64,000 nucleotides of DNA from an uncultured Odoribacter sp. (GCA_910578985.1 CAJTSF010000005.1:81343-145342), one strand, 5' to 3'; positions 51,290 through 60,685 are shown, counted from the stretch's first letter. Notes: generated by a model from the sequence alone, not told the origin. Numbers and translations are program-made.

Positions 51290-51992
51290 ACGTCACTCCT
51301 GTTTATTTCTGAAATAATCCTGACAGACACTTTTATACATCGTCCTCTTTTCCACTTCTTTTTTCGACACATCATTGACATAAGACAGCTATTCACTCGT
51401 CGAGGATACTACGATTCCAACATCCATTTCCACACGCTGCACCCTGTCAGCAAAATCAACCCGCAAATCAATATTCTCCACCATTTCATTCTTTTCATCT
51501 ATTTCCAATCTACATTTATAACCGACAAAAATAACAAACTGCTCCCTAAGAAGCAGCTCGTTTAAGTTTGTGAATAGTTATAAGTAGTAATGGTTTCTCT
51601 TTTTTATGTTTTATTTTACATTTTCTCCCCTTTGACAACGTTTTCGTGACAAATCTATAAAACATTTTAATACCTACAAAGATTTATATGTTAAAAACGC
51701 GAGCAAAATTTAATTTATTTTCAATGCCATTCCCGTTCCTCTGATTCATAGCATCTTGTGTAGAATAAATATCCACACATTTGTGGAAAAATTCCACAAA
51801 TACACCTCCACACCAATACCTCACCTATCCCTTGGCTAAAAAGAAGAACATCCCTCCATTCCCACGCAATCAATTATTTTCCAACACATTTAACCAACAA
51901 CACATACTCTTTTGCCCATCTTGACAAACCTATTAAAAAATGCGGCACATTTTTCTCTATAATATACAAAAACGCATATAAATCGAACCGTC
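51290..51992. other. Gene-free AT-rich 0.7-kb stretch
   Basis: I see no credible gene on either strand between the deaminase start and 51993. From about 51580 the sequence is strongly AT-rich. A perfect inverted repeat ATTTGTGGAA / TTCCACAAAT with a 3-base loop lies at 51779-51801 and could be a protein-binding site or a small hairpin. No terminator or clear -33/-7 pair was found. Confidence 0.5.
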
Positions 51993-52343
51993 ATGAAGAA
52001 AAGAAACAAAAACGCACTCATAGCAGCCATCTCCATTACCATTCTCGGCGCAACCTACAGCCTGGACATCGTCCCGCCCTCCCAAACCGTGTGGAAAAAC
52101 CTGAAAAAAGAGCAACTGGCACATCATAAATCCTCTTCCATCTCTCTGCCGCAATCTGTCCGTTACGCTATTGCAGAAAAATATGCAGCCCATGCCGTCA
52201 AAGAATTTTCCGTTACGCAAAAAGGCAACTATAGAGTAATCCTGAAAAACGAACACTCCCGACTCATTGTTCACTACAGCCCCGACGGGGAATACCTGAA
52301 ACAAGAGATGGTCAAACCGATACAGATTGTCGCCTTGCGCTAA
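51993..52343 (+). CDS. Small exported protein, possibly PepSY-like
   Basis: The 116-residue protein starts with a basic N-terminus and one hydrophobic segment (NALIAAISITILGATYSLDIV), either a signal peptide or an anchor. The C-terminal half (KYAAHAVKEFSVTQKGNYRVIL, then LIVHYSPDGEYLKQE) resembles one PepSY-like unit, in which a helix is followed by strands and a DG turn. The function is unknown; PepSY-like proteins often modulate other periplasmic proteins. It lies directly upstream of the sigma-54 regulator gene but is cut off from it by a terminator, so it may be a target of that system rather than a part of its operon. Confidence 0.65.
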   Translation: MKKRNKNALIAAISITILGATYSLDIVPPSQTVWKNLKKEQLAHHKSSSISLPQSVRYAIAEKYAAHAVKEFSVTQKGNYRVILKNEHSRLIVHYSPDGEYLKQEMVKPIQIVALR

Positions 52344-52391
52344 AACAACAATTATTTCTCTTGGGGTACCGGACCATCATGATTCTCCTGA

Positions 52392-52419
52392 AGAGAGTGC
52401 GCATGCACTCTCTTTTTTT
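52392..52419 (+). terminator. Intrinsic terminator after the small exported protein gene
   Basis: AGAGAGTGC (52392-52400) pairs perfectly with GCACTCTCT (52405-52413) across a GCAT loop, followed by seven T (52413-52419). Confidence 0.93.
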
Positions 52420-52482
52420 ACCATTTTGGATTCTATATCGAACCGTTTTTGTAATTTCGCCATATATTTTTGTGGAATGGTT

Positions 52483-53814
52483 ATGGCGACAAAAATACTG
52501 TTGGTCGATGACGACACGACCTTTTGCCTGATGCTGAAGACCTGGCTCACCAAGCGCCGTTTTCAGGTGGAGGAAGCCTTTTCATACCGGGAAGCATGCC
52601 AAAAAATCAAAAAGGATTCGTTTGGGGTCGTACTCACGGACCTGCGCCTGCCGGACGAGGACGGGCTGGTCCTGCTCCGTCATATCAAAAAATCCATGCC
52701 GGAAGCGCAGGTCATCCTGATGACCGGATACGCAGACATCACGACAGCCGTGCAGGCAATGAAAGCCGGAGCCTTCGATTATGTCGCAAAACCGGTCATT
52801 CCGGAAGAAATCCTGAAAAAGATACAGGATGCCCTCTCACTCCGGGAAATGCCCGCCCAAAAGGAGAAAACGGAAAAAGAAAGGGAAATCACCTACATCA
52901 AAGGAACCAGCCGGGAAGCGGAACAACTCTACGAATACATTCAACTCGTGGCACCGACCATGATGACCGTCCTGATTACGGGGGAAAGCGGTTCGGGCAA
53001 AGAATACATCGCCCGCTCCATCCACAGCCAAAGCACACGCAAAAATGCCCCTTTCGTGGCGGTGGATTGCGGAGCCATCCCGAAAGACCTGGCGGCAAGC
53101 GAATTTTTCGGCCACGTGAAAGGCGCCTTCACGGGAGCCGTCAGCGACAAGACCGGATATTTCGTGCAGGCATCCGGAGGAACGATTTTCCTGGATGAAA
53201 TAGGCAACCTGAGCTACGACGTGCAGGTGCAGTTGTTGCGCGCTCTGGAAGAAAGGAAGGTAAAGCCCGTGGGAAGCGACAGGGAAACGGCGTTCGACGT
53301 GCGCATCATTTCCGCGACCAATGAAAACCTGGTGCAGGCGGTCGCGGAAGGACACTTCAGGGAAGACTTATACCACCGGTTGAACGAATTTTCTTTAAAA
53401 GCGCAAAGCCTCCGGGAACGCCGGGAAGACATCCCCGTTTTCGCCCATCATTTCTTAGAGGCGGCAAACCGGGAGCTGGGCAAGGACGTCATCGGATTCG
53501 ACGACACGGTCATGAACGTTTTCAGGAATTACAACTGGCCCGGCAACCTGCGCGAGATGCGCAATGTGGTGAAACGCGCCACCCTCCTCTGCCGGGAAGG
53601 ATTCATCAGGCAGGAACACATTCCTGCGGAACTCCCGCAAACCGTGGCGGCACCGCAAAAAAAAGACCTGGCGCAAATACGCGGACAACAGGAAGCCGAA
53701 CTGATTCGGGAAGCGCTGGAAAAATGCGGCAACAACAAAAGCGAAGCGGCGCGGATGCTGAAAATCGACCGCAAGACCTTGTACAACAAACTCAAACTGT
53801 ACACCATCGAATAG
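52483..53814 (+). CDS. Sigma-54-dependent response regulator (NtrC family)
   Basis: The 443-residue regulator has a receiver domain (acidic pocket DDD, phospho-acceptor Asp53 in LTDLRLPDEDG, Lys103), a sigma-54-activating AAA+ domain and a Fis-type helix-turn-helix. Walker A is GESGSGKE (167-174), the sigma-contact loop is GAFTGA (214-219) and Walker B is GTIFLDEI (233-240). The C-terminus reads NNKSEAARMLKIDRKTLYNKL. All motifs are intact, so it should activate RpoN promoters. An ATG two codons upstream (52477) is possible. The hybrid kinase gene lies tail to tail with 23 bp overlap and is the likely partner. Confidence 0.93.
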   Translation: MATKILLVDDDTTFCLMLKTWLTKRRFQVEEAFSYREACQKIKKDSFGVVLTDLRLPDEDGLVLLRHIKKSMPEAQVILMTGYADITTAVQAMKAGAFDYVAKPVIPEEILKKIQDALSLREMPAQKEKTEKEREITYIKGTSREAEQLYEYIQLVAPTMMTVLITGESGSGKEYIARSIHSQSTRKNAPFVAVDCGAIPKDLAASEFFGHVKGAFTGAVSDKTGYFVQASGGTIFLDEIGNLSYDVQVQLLRALEERKVKPVGSDRETAFDVRIISATNENLVQAVAEGHFREDLYHRLNEFSLKAQSLRERREDIPVFAHHFLEAANRELGKDVIGFDDTVMNVFRNYNWPGNLREMRNVVKRATLLCREGFIRQEHIPAELPQTVAAPQKKDLAQIRGQQEAELIREALEKCGNNKSEAARMLKIDRKTLYNKLKLYTIE

Positions 53815-56281
53815 CCTCCGCGAGCTCCTCCGCCCGCCGACACACCTCCTCCGTCAAACGGTCCGTCTCTTCCCGGTCAATCCCATGATTCTCGGGATGT
53901 TCCAACTTTTCCAACAGCCCGACGACGGCCTCGGCTTCCAATTGTCGGAACAAAGGGAGCATCTTGTGCGCAAGGCGGGAAACCTCCTCCCATTGCCCCT
54001 CCTGCCGGGACGCCTGCAAACGCCCGATATGCTCGCGGGTGGTCGTGACGAACGAATCCAGGATACGCCGCAACGCCTCCTCATCATGGTCCGCAAACGC
54101 CCGGATATGCTTCAACGTATATCCCTGCCCCTCAGGTTCTTCGACAGACTCAACAGGCACTTCCCGTTCCGCTTCCCGTCCCCCGCACAACCGGTGAATC
54201 AACTCAATCAACTGCTCCGCAGCAAAAGGCTTGAAAAGATGGGCGGTAAAACCGGCCCGGAAATACTCCTCCTCCTTCCGGCTCACATCCCCGGAAAGGG
54301 CGACCACGGGCAACGACCCCGCAAACGCATCCGGCTGCTCGCGGACTTGTTTCACCAAATCGAAACCGTTCATCTCCGGCATCTGGATATCCGAAAGCAG
54401 CAGGTCGTAATGCCCCTTCCGCAACAACTCCACCACCTCCCGGGGATGAATCGTGGTCTCGGCATGAATCCCGTACCGCCCCAACAACCCCGCATTCAAC
54501 TCCAATTGCAGGGGATCGTCATCCACCAAAAGAACGCGCACCCCGTCCACCGGCAGCAACTCCCGGGGCACGGCAGGCACAGCGGGACAATCCGCCGCCA
54601 CCCTCCGGACAGGCAGGCTGATGGTAAAGACGCTGCCCTCTCCCGGGGCGCTCTGCACCTTCACCTCTCCCCCCAGCAGATGAATCAATTTCAGGGTAAT
54701 CGTCAGTCCCAACCCCGTCCCCTCGATGGCGGCATGCGACTCCAGACGGGTGAACTCCTCAAATATCAACTGTTGCTCCTCCGGCGTCATCCCGCATCCG
54801 GTGTCCTCCACCCGAAGCACCATCATCCGGTCGTCGGTGCCGATGGTCGCCGTAAAAGCCACTCCGCCCGTTGCCGTATATTTCACCGCATTCGAAAGAA
54901 TATTCGTCAAGATCTGCCGGATACGCAAGGCATCCCCCTCGAAATCCCCGTCCAACCCCTCTCCCCACCGTCCGAGCAAAGTCAATGACTTGGCAGCGGC
55001 GAGGGGCATGAAATTATCCGTCACCTCGCGGAACAGGTGGGCGGGATTGAACACCACCTTTTCCACCTGCATCTTATGGTTCTCTAAGCGGGACAAATCC
55101 AGCAGATTACTGATCAACTGCAAAATATGCCGGGCGGAACCCTCCATATTCTTCAGGAAATAACGCTGGCGCTCATCGACCGCCGTATGCGTCAGCATCT
55201 CGATATACCCGAGGACGGAACTCAAGGGCGACTTGATGTCATGGGTGACCGTCAGAATCATCTTCTCGCGCCCCCGGAGCAGCTGCTCCGCATAGCGGTT
55301 CGCACTTTCCAGTTCCCGACGGTAGCGTTGGCTGCGCGACAAGTCGCGCAGGATGAAAAACGTAAAAAACACCACAAAAATAAAAGCCAGCCCGGCGACC
55401 ACGGAAAAAATACGGACCACCGTCCTCGCTATGCGGTCGCGGTTCACCTGTTTCTCCACGGCATCCGCAAGCTCCTCCTTCTCATACTCCCAGATAATCC
55501 GCTTCAACTGGTCGGAAATTTCCGTGCTCTGCCGGATCAGCTCATGCTCCCTCCGGTTGATTTGCCGATTGACCTGCTCGTTCTGCCGCTGCATATCCTC
55601 CCGGGTCGTCCGCAAAATACTCATGACACTGTCCACCGACTGCATCAGGGGACTTTGCCAATCCCGCACGGTATCGAAGACAATCCGGTAGGATTTCGTC
55701 ACGTTCAGCACGGAATCCGGCTCATTCCTGGAAGTCCGCCGCCTCCGCTTGCGTTCCGTCTTCACATACGTGCTGTCCCAGCTCTCCACATAACGGGGAA
55801 GCACATAATAGCGGGGCACGGAATCCTGGTTCAATTCGATATGGGCGATCGCCTTGTCGTAAAAATCCTCCGGCACGAACGTCCTCTTCACATACACCAG
55901 ATCCTGCAAATTGCGCAACTTGTTCCCCAGCAAATCGTTGATGGAATCCAGGCGCTCCGCCTGGCTCTGCCGTACCGCCCCGCTTCTCAAAGCATGGATA
56001 TTCGCCTCCGTCGTCCCCAATATCTCGGTATATTTCCGGAAATACTCCCGGTTACCGGTCTGGATAAAAGCGTTGCTCAGCGTCTCCGCCTCATACAGGT
56101 TCGCAAGCGCATGCCCGACCATAAACAACTTCCCGTTCACATCGCTCTCCTCCCCCTCGCTCACCAACAGGTTCATGATTTGCTTGTAAATCATCACCGT
56201 GGACAACACCGTCAGCAAAAACAGCAGGACATAGCCCCCGATCACCTTAAACTTCGTATGCTTGGAAACATGCTCTTGCAT
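53792..56281 (-). CDS. Hybrid sensor histidine kinase with receiver and HPt domains
   Basis: The 829-residue protein has a membrane helix at 13-33, a long periplasmic helical sensor, a second helix at about 288-312, then HisKA with His347 (THDIKSPLSS), HATPase (NILSNAVKYTA, VEDTGCGM, GTGLGLTI), a receiver domain with Asp631 (LLSDIQMPEMNG) and an HPt domain with His772 (RLAHKMLPLFRQL). So a full phosphorelay is in one chain, ready to pass phosphate to a separate regulator. The start at 56281 avoids the tRNA-Arg gene, into which the open frame extends. The convergent sigma-54 regulator is the natural target. Confidence 0.92.
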   Translation of the reverse strand: MQEHVSKHTKFKVIGGYVLLFLLTVLSTVMIYKQIMNLLVSEGEESDVNGKLFMVGHALANLYEAETLSNAFIQTGNREYFRKYTEILGTTEANIHALRSGAVRQSQAERLDSINDLLGNKLRNLQDLVYVKRTFVPEDFYDKAIAHIELNQDSVPRYYVLPRYVESWDSTYVKTERKRRRRTSRNEPDSVLNVTKSYRIVFDTVRDWQSPLMQSVDSVMSILRTTREDMQRQNEQVNRQINRREHELIRQSTEISDQLKRIIWEYEKEELADAVEKQVNRDRIARTVVRIFSVVAGLAFIFVVFFTFFILRDLSRSQRYRRELESANRYAEQLLRGREKMILTVTHDIKSPLSSVLGYIEMLTHTAVDERQRYFLKNMEGSARHILQLISNLLDLSRLENHKMQVEKVVFNPAHLFREVTDNFMPLAAAKSLTLLGRWGEGLDGDFEGDALRIRQILTNILSNAVKYTATGGVAFTATIGTDDRMMVLRVEDTGCGMTPEEQQLIFEEFTRLESHAAIEGTGLGLTITLKLIHLLGGEVKVQSAPGEGSVFTISLPVRRVAADCPAVPAVPRELLPVDGVRVLLVDDDPLQLELNAGLLGRYGIHAETTIHPREVVELLRKGHYDLLLSDIQMPEMNGFDLVKQVREQPDAFAGSLPVVALSGDVSRKEEEYFRAGFTAHLFKPFAAEQLIELIHRLCGGREAEREVPVESVEEPEGQGYTLKHIRAFADHDEEALRRILDSFVTTTREHIGRLQASRQEGQWEEVSRLAHKMLPLFRQLEAEAVVGLLEKLEHPENHGIDREETDRLTEEVCRRAEELAEAIRWCTV

Positions 56282-56300
56282 CGATACCCCTGTTTTACAA

Positions 56301-56330
56301 AAACAAACCCCAGATACATAATATCTGGGG
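56301..56330 (-). terminator. Intrinsic terminator behind tRNA-Arg
   Basis: On the minus strand CCCCAGATA (56330-56322) pairs with TATCTGGGG (56316-56308), followed by TTTGTTT (56307-56301). It lies 5 bp after the tRNA 3' end and 20 bp before the kinase start, so the kinase needs a promoter within or beyond this hairpin. Confidence 0.85.
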
Positions 56331-56335
56331 TTTTG

Positions 56336-56407
56336 TGATCCCGTGGGGACTCGAACCCCAATCAAAGGAACCGGAATCCTTCATTCTATCCATTGAACTA
56401 CGGAACC
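56336..56407 (-). tRNA. tRNA-Arg (anticodon CCG)
   Basis: The minus strand folds into a 72-base cloverleaf: acceptor GGTTCCG with CGGGATC, D-arm GTTCAATGGATAGAAT, anticodon stem AAGGA/TCCTT with loop TTCCGGT, and T-arm GGGGTTCGAGTCCCC. The anticodon CCG reads CGG. CCA is not encoded. Confidence 0.93.
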
Positions 56408-56417
56408 GAACGCACGG

Positions 56418-56449
56418 CAAAGATAATACAAAATATCATTCCGTGCAAA
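56418..56449 (-). promoter_or_regulatory. Bacteroidota-type promoter of tRNA-Arg
   Basis: On the minus strand TTTG (56449-56446) and TATCTTTG (56425-56418) are 20 bases apart, an excellent -33/-7 pair. The tRNA begins 10 bases downstream. Confidence 0.8.
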
Positions 56450-56456
56450 GTTTTTA

Positions 56457-56924
56457 TCACTTCGGCCTTTTGCGGCTTCCGTAATTTACTCTTAACGAAT
56501 TGGCTTTACGCAATTCCTGTTTGATATCGGTAATGATACCCATCGTCACCGACCGGTCCACCTTCAGATTGTTCGTGATGTTGTTCCGGTCCTCCTCTTT
56601 GCGTGCCTCCCGCTCGGAAGCGACAAAAGACTGGATTTCATCCACAGTCGCGAACTTATCATTCAGCTGGATGCGCGGCTCCGTACCGTAAGCCCCCTGG
56701 TATTGGGGATTCGGCTTACCGACATAAATGCTGCTCACCAACGATTTCTTCTCCAATTTCACGGTCTCGTCCGCCTCCGGCATCGCATTGGCAACCAACA
56801 CCGACACCTCGCGCATCGTCGTTGCCACCATGAAGAAGAACAACAACATGAACACGATGTCAGGCAATGAAGCCGTCGAAATCGCAGGTGTTTCTTTCTT
56901 ACCGTCTTTCTTGAACTTTGCCAT
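56457..56924 (-). CDS. exbD: ExbD/TolR-family biopolymer transport protein (second copy)
   Basis: The 155-residue protein has a short basic cytoplasmic N-terminus, one membrane helix (about 19-36) that begins with SLPDIVFMLLFFFMV and holds the conserved proton-pathway Asp, and a periplasmic part. The end (DRSVTMGIITDIKQELRKANSLRVNY) is the usual C-terminal ExbD ending. With ExbB it uses the proton gradient to energise TonB-type transport, as needed by SusC-type receptors. Its start overlaps the stop of the first exbD gene (TAATG). Confidence 0.9.
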   Translation of the reverse strand: MAKFKKDGKKETPAISTASLPDIVFMLLFFFMVATTMREVSVLVANAMPEADETVKLEKKSLVSSIYVGKPNPQYQGAYGTEPRIQLNDKFATVDEIQSFVASEREARKEEDRNNITNNLKVDRSVTMGIITDIKQELRKANSLRVNYGSRKRPK

Positions 56925-57499
56925 TACTTTTTCCCTCCTATGCTTTTAGGTTCAGCTTCCGAAACCGCCATCGGAATCACGGCACGCACGGCGTCCTGCT
57001 GTTCCTGGCTAAGCTCGTTGAAGTTTTTGCCCCACTTCTCGTTTGCTTTCCGGTTTCTCATCTCGTTATAGGCCGCCGTCAGCTGGTCCTGCACGGCAAT
57101 GTACATCTCATACGACGTACCCTTGTCGCTCTGCAGGGACACGATTCCTTTCGATACCTCCACCGGTCCGAACAAATCGATGGTCTTGATTTCCTTCTGC
57201 GGCAGGTCATCCTTGTTGGCAGGATTCAGGATAAACTCGATGGTCCTGTCCTTCAAGGTGGAAACATCAGCCAATTCCCCGTTGATAGCCAACTGGTTGT
57301 TCCGGTTCACCAACACCTGCAAAATATTGCGTTTCGCATATTTCGGCGGATTCTGCTCCACGTCAGGCTGGTAAGGCGGAAGCCTTCTGAACAATCCCGA
57401 ATCCACGTTCATCGTCGTCGTTGCCAAAAAGAATGCAAGCAACAGGAACGCGATGTCGGCAGTAGAACTGGCGTTAACTTCTGGTGTTTTCTTTGCCAT
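56924..57499 (-). CDS. exbD: ExbD/TolR-family biopolymer transport protein (first copy)
   Basis: The 191-residue protein has the membrane segment SSTADIAFLLLAFFLATTT with the conserved Asp, followed by a periplasmic domain (RLPPYQPDVEQNPPKYAKRN, ILQVLVNRNNQLAINGE). Compared with the second copy it has a longer periplasmic part with a Gln-rich helix (FNELSQEQQDAVRAVIP). Paired unequal ExbD genes behind one exbB are usual in Bacteroidota. It is translationally coupled to the next exbD. Confidence 0.9.
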   Translation of the reverse strand: MAKKTPEVNASSTADIAFLLLAFFLATTTMNVDSGLFRRLPPYQPDVEQNPPKYAKRNILQVLVNRNNQLAINGELADVSTLKDRTIEFILNPANKDDLPQKEIKTIDLFGPVEVSKGIVSLQSDKGTSYEMYIAVQDQLTAAYNEMRNRKANEKWGKNFNELSQEQQDAVRAVIPMAVSEAEPKSIGGKK

Positions 57500-57525
57500 A
57501 TCCCTCTATTTTACTCCTTTGGGAA

Positions 57526-57969
57526 TTATTTCACTCTCCGGTAAATCTCCGTTCCGACAATCGCCAACACGGCAACCCCGAACAGGATGTACATCGTATA
57601 AATAATCGTATCCGTAAACAACAACCGTGACGGCACATTGTCCGGACCGGTATATCCGGTCAGCTGCAACGGGGTGTCGTCAGCCAGCGCATAGGCAATC
57701 AACACCACCACGACAACGCATGCCAGGCCGATGAAACTCTTCATAGCCTCCTTCGGACGGGTGACCAGGCGGGCAATCGGGAAAGCCAAAGCCGCCAGGA
57801 CAGCAATGCCGCAAAGGATATACGCCCAGTTCAGGAATGCCTCCGTGTACACCGGCGTCGGATAAGACTGGTTCGGCACCTGACCGCCGAAAACAAACAG
57901 TCCCAGCAACACCAACGTAATCACAAACATCACGAGGGTTACGATATTCAGTATCTTCTTCGTATCCAT
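57526..57969 (-). CDS. Four-TM membrane protein of the ExbB/ExbD cluster
   Basis: The 147-residue protein has four hydrophobic segments (about 8-28, 46-68, 78-97 and 123-143) and a periplasmic loop containing PNQSYPTPVYTEAFLNW. It lies between exbB (3 bp after its stop) and the first exbD (26 bp before its start), a place where Bacteroidota clusters often hold such a protein. No function is known to me; a stabilising or regulatory role in the ion-channel complex is only inferred. Confidence 0.8.
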   Translation of the reverse strand: MDTKKILNIVTLVMFVITLVLLGLFVFGGQVPNQSYPTPVYTEAFLNWAYILCGIAVLAALAFPIARLVTRPKEAMKSFIGLACVVVVVLIAYALADDTPLQLTGYTGPDNVPSRLLFTDTIIYTMYILFGVAVLAIVGTEIYRRVK

Positions 57970-57972
57970 GGT

Positions 57973-58776
57973 TTACTTGTTTTTTTGCTCGTATTTAACC
58001 AAGATGTCCAACATGCTTACGGAAGCATCCTCCATATTATTCACAATCCCCTCCACCTTCGAAACGCAATAGTTGTAGAACACCTGCAGAATCATGGCCA
58101 CAATCAAACCGCCCACAGTCGTAATCAAAGCCACCTTGATACCTCCTGCCACCAATGCCGGGCTCATGTCACCTGCCGCCTGAATCTGGTCGAAAGCGTC
58201 GATCATACCGATTACCGTACCCATGAACCCCAACATAGGAGCCAGCGCGATAAACAGACCCACCCAAGTCAGGCCTTTTTCCAACAGACCCATCTGTACG
58301 GAACCGTAAGAAACCACCGATTTCTCCACCATGTCGATGCCCTGGTCGTAACGGCACAATCCCTGATAGAAGATGCTGGCCACCGGACCGCGGGTGTTGC
58401 GGCAAAATTCTTTGGCTGCCTCCAGACCGCCGTTGTTCAAGGCGTCCTCGAAACCGGCGATGAACTTCTTGGTGTTCGTGTCCGCCAGGTTCAAGTAAAT
58501 CACTCTTTCAATCGAAATGGCCAGACCGAAAATCAAACACAACACCACACAAGCCATAAAGCCGGCGCCACCCTCGATAAACTTCTGCTTGATGGCAGCG
58601 TGCATGGAAGTGCTTTCGATGACCTCGTCGTCGATCGTAGTGGCTTCCGTCTCCACGGCAGTCTCTACCGTTTCTTCCGTTTCTACCGTTGCGGCATCCT
58701 CTTCCTGTGCCATCAACTGTGATGCTCCAATAGTAAGCATTCCGAAAATTGCTATCAGCGCAAATAACTTTTTCAT
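57973..58776 (-). CDS. exbB: MotA/TolQ/ExbB-family proton channel protein
   Basis: The 267-residue protein has an N-terminal signal-like helix ending MAQEE, a Thr/Glu-rich linker (ATVETEETVETAVETEA), then the ExbB core with three membrane helices: FMACVVLCLIFGLAISIER, GLTWVGLFIALAPMLGFMGTVIGMIDAF and VALITTVGGLIVAMILQVFYNY. The acidic N-terminal extension is common in Bacteroidota. It forms the pentameric motor around an ExbD dimer and powers TonB. It is first in its four-gene cluster. Confidence 0.93.
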   Translation of the reverse strand: MKKLFALIAIFGMLTIGASQLMAQEEDAATVETEETVETAVETEATTIDDEVIESTSMHAAIKQKFIEGGAGFMACVVLCLIFGLAISIERVIYLNLADTNTKKFIAGFEDALNNGGLEAAKEFCRNTRGPVASIFYQGLCRYDQGIDMVEKSVVSYGSVQMGLLEKGLTWVGLFIALAPMLGFMGTVIGMIDAFDQIQAAGDMSPALVAGGIKVALITTVGGLIVAMILQVFYNYCVSKVEGIVNNMEDASVSMLDILVKYEQKNK

Positions 58777-58861
58777 AATCTCCTTAACTGAATTTTTGTT
58801 TATTACTAATTAAAATTTAACTCTCTTTTTTCGAATGACGCGCTAAGGTACAAAAGAAACG

Positions 58862-59905
58862 TTAAAAACCAATACGCTTGGGCGTAATTTCACCCTTTAA
58901 AGGTATATTTAAATATTTTTTTACCTCATTCACATCCGAAAAGCACGCCAAAAGATACATCAATTTACACACCGCCGCCTCGATGGTGGAATCGTAACCG
59001 CTGACCACCCCGCAACCGATGAGCCCCCGGCTGGTCTCATACCTGCCCATCTCCACGCTCCCCCCCTGGCACTGCGTGACGTTATACACCACGATGCCCC
59101 GCTCCTCCGCCTCCTTCACCCGCGCCAGGAACCAATCGCTCGTAGGAGCGTTCCCCGCCCCGTAACTCTCTAAAATCAACCCCCTCAACCCCGGGGTGCA
59201 GATGACCGCATCCATTATCTCCGGACGGATGCCGGGAAACAATTTCAACACGGCGACATGGGTGTCCATCCGGTCGAACACCTCCACTCCCCCGTGAAAG
59301 GGCGCATCCACGATGGCGTCCTCATTGTAGTGGATATGGATGCCGATTTCCGCCAGAGGCGGGTAATTGAACGACTGGAAAGCGTCGAAACGCTCGGCAT
59401 CCACCTTGGTCGTGCGGTTGCCCCGGAACAGCTTTGCCCCGAAAAGGATGCACACCTCCGGCACCATCGCCTGCCCGTCTTTCTCCGCCGCCGCAATCTC
59501 CAGCGCCGTAATCAGGTTCTCGCGCCCGTCCGTGCGCACCGTCCCGATGGGCAGCTGCGAACCGGTAAACACCACCGGTTTCGACAGGTTGCCCAGCATA
59601 AAGCTCAATGCCGAAGCGGAATATGCCATGGTATCCGTCCCGTGCAGCACCACAAAACCGCAATAGCGGTCGTAACGCTCGGCAATCACCCGGCAAAGCT
59701 CCGCCCACACGCCCGGCTGCAAATCCGACGAATCGATGATTTCCGGCAGCGTATAACTGTCAATGCCGAAGCCCAGCTCACGGATTTCCGGCACCGCCCG
59801 GGCTATCTGCTCGAAATCGAACGGGCAGAGCGCCCCTGTCTCCGGATCGTTCACCATCCCGATGGTTCCCCCGGTATAAATAATCAACACCGATTTGTTT
59901 TTCAT
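58862..59905 (-). CDS. ansA: L-asparaginase, type I
   Basis: The 347-residue enzyme hydrolyses asparagine to aspartate and ammonia. The two nucleophile regions are present: YTGGTIGM with the first catalytic Thr and VLHGTDTMAYSASAL with Thr-Asp; the middle has VFTGSQLPIG. There is no signal peptide, so it is cytoplasmic like E. coli AnsA. It begins 6 bp after the tatD-like gene, so the two are in one operon. Confidence 0.95.
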   Translation of the reverse strand: MKNKSVLIIYTGGTIGMVNDPETGALCPFDFEQIARAVPEIRELGFGIDSYTLPEIIDSSDLQPGVWAELCRVIAERYDRYCGFVVLHGTDTMAYSASALSFMLGNLSKPVVFTGSQLPIGTVRTDGRENLITALEIAAAEKDGQAMVPEVCILFGAKLFRGNRTTKVDAERFDAFQSFNYPPLAEIGIHIHYNEDAIVDAPFHGGVEVFDRMDTHVAVLKLFPGIRPEIMDAVICTPGLRGLILESYGAGNAPTSDWFLARVKEAEERGIVVYNVTQCQGGSVEMGRYETSRGLIGCGVVSGYDSTIEAAVCKLMYLLACFSDVNEVKKYLNIPLKGEITPKRIGF

Positions 59906-59911
59906 ATCGCA

Positions 59912-60685
59912 TTATCTGTTTTCAATGTGCAAATTAAATAAATCCACCGCATTTTCCGTCGTCATCCGCCGGATATTTTCCACCTCGTCCCCCGTCAGCT
60001 CCGCAATCTTCGCCGCAATCAGCGGCAGATAGCCGCTTTCATTCCGTTTCCCCCGGTGAGGCACCGGCGCCAGATAGGGCGAATCGGTCTCCAGCACCAA
60101 ATGCCGCGCCCCGATTTCCCGCACCACCTCCGCCATGCCGCTCTTCTTGAAAGTCACGACGCCCCCGATGCCGAGCAGGAACCCCCGGTCGATGGCTTCC
60201 CGTGCCTCCTCCGCCGTCCCCGGAAAACAATGCAGGATGCCCCGCACGTGCGAATGGTGCCTCAAAACGCTCATCATTTCACCCATCGCATTCCGGACAT
60301 GCAGCACCACAGGCCATCCCATATCCCGCGCAATCCCCAGCTGGTGTTCCAGCACCTTCACCTGCTCGCGGTAAAAACGGGTGTCCCAATACAAATCCAG
60401 CCCGCACTCCCCGATGCCGTAATAACCTCCCGTCCCCACCTCCCGCTCCACCAGCGCCAGCTCCCGCTCATACCCCTCGCCCACCGATGTCGGGTGCAAG
60501 CCCGCCAGCGGCACCATCATCTCCGGATACCTTCCGGCAAGCTCCAGCATCCGCCCCCGCGACTGGCTGTCGATGTCCGGCAGCACGATGCGCTCCACGC
60601 CTGCCCGCCGCGCCCGCTCGACAACCACCTCGCGGTCATCGCGGAACTCCTCTTCGTAAATATGGGAATGTGTATCTATATACAT
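59912..60685 (-). CDS. tatD: TatD-family metal-dependent hydrolase/DNase
   Basis: The 257-residue TIM-barrel protein has the metal motifs DTHSHIYEEEF at the start, GIGECGLDLY in the middle and LVLETDSPYLAPVPHRGKRNE near the end, with HVR and HCF histidines in between. The family hydrolyses phosphodiesters and is linked to DNA repair or turnover. I use the ATG at 60685 (MYIDTHSH), the usual N-terminus; the frame is open for 15 more codons. It is co-transcribed with ansA. The long-hairpin element lies upstream. Confidence 0.92.
   Translation of the reverse strand: MYIDTHSHIYEEEFRDDREVVVERARRAGVERIVLPDIDSQSRGRMLELAGRYPEMMVPLAGLHPTSVGEGYERELALVEREVGTGGYYGIGECGLDLYWDTRFYREQVKVLEHQLGIARDMGWPVVLHVRNAMGEMMSVLRHHSHVRGILHCFPGTAEEAREAIDRGFLLGIGGVVTFKKSGMAEVVREIGARHLVLETDSPYLAPVPHRGKRNESGYLPLIAAKIAELTGDEVENIRRMTTENAVDLFNLHIENR

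Noticed and set aside
51940..51965. Possible sigma-54 promoter (GGCAC near 51941) upstream of the small exported protein
   Set aside because: The -24 part is fair but the invariant GC at -12 is missing (TC instead), so the match is not good enough to annotate.
56412..56446. GCACGG / CCGTGC repeat around the tRNA-Arg promoter as a terminator of exbD
   Set aside because: Six-base arms, a long AT-rich loop and no T-run; the promoter reading is much stronger.
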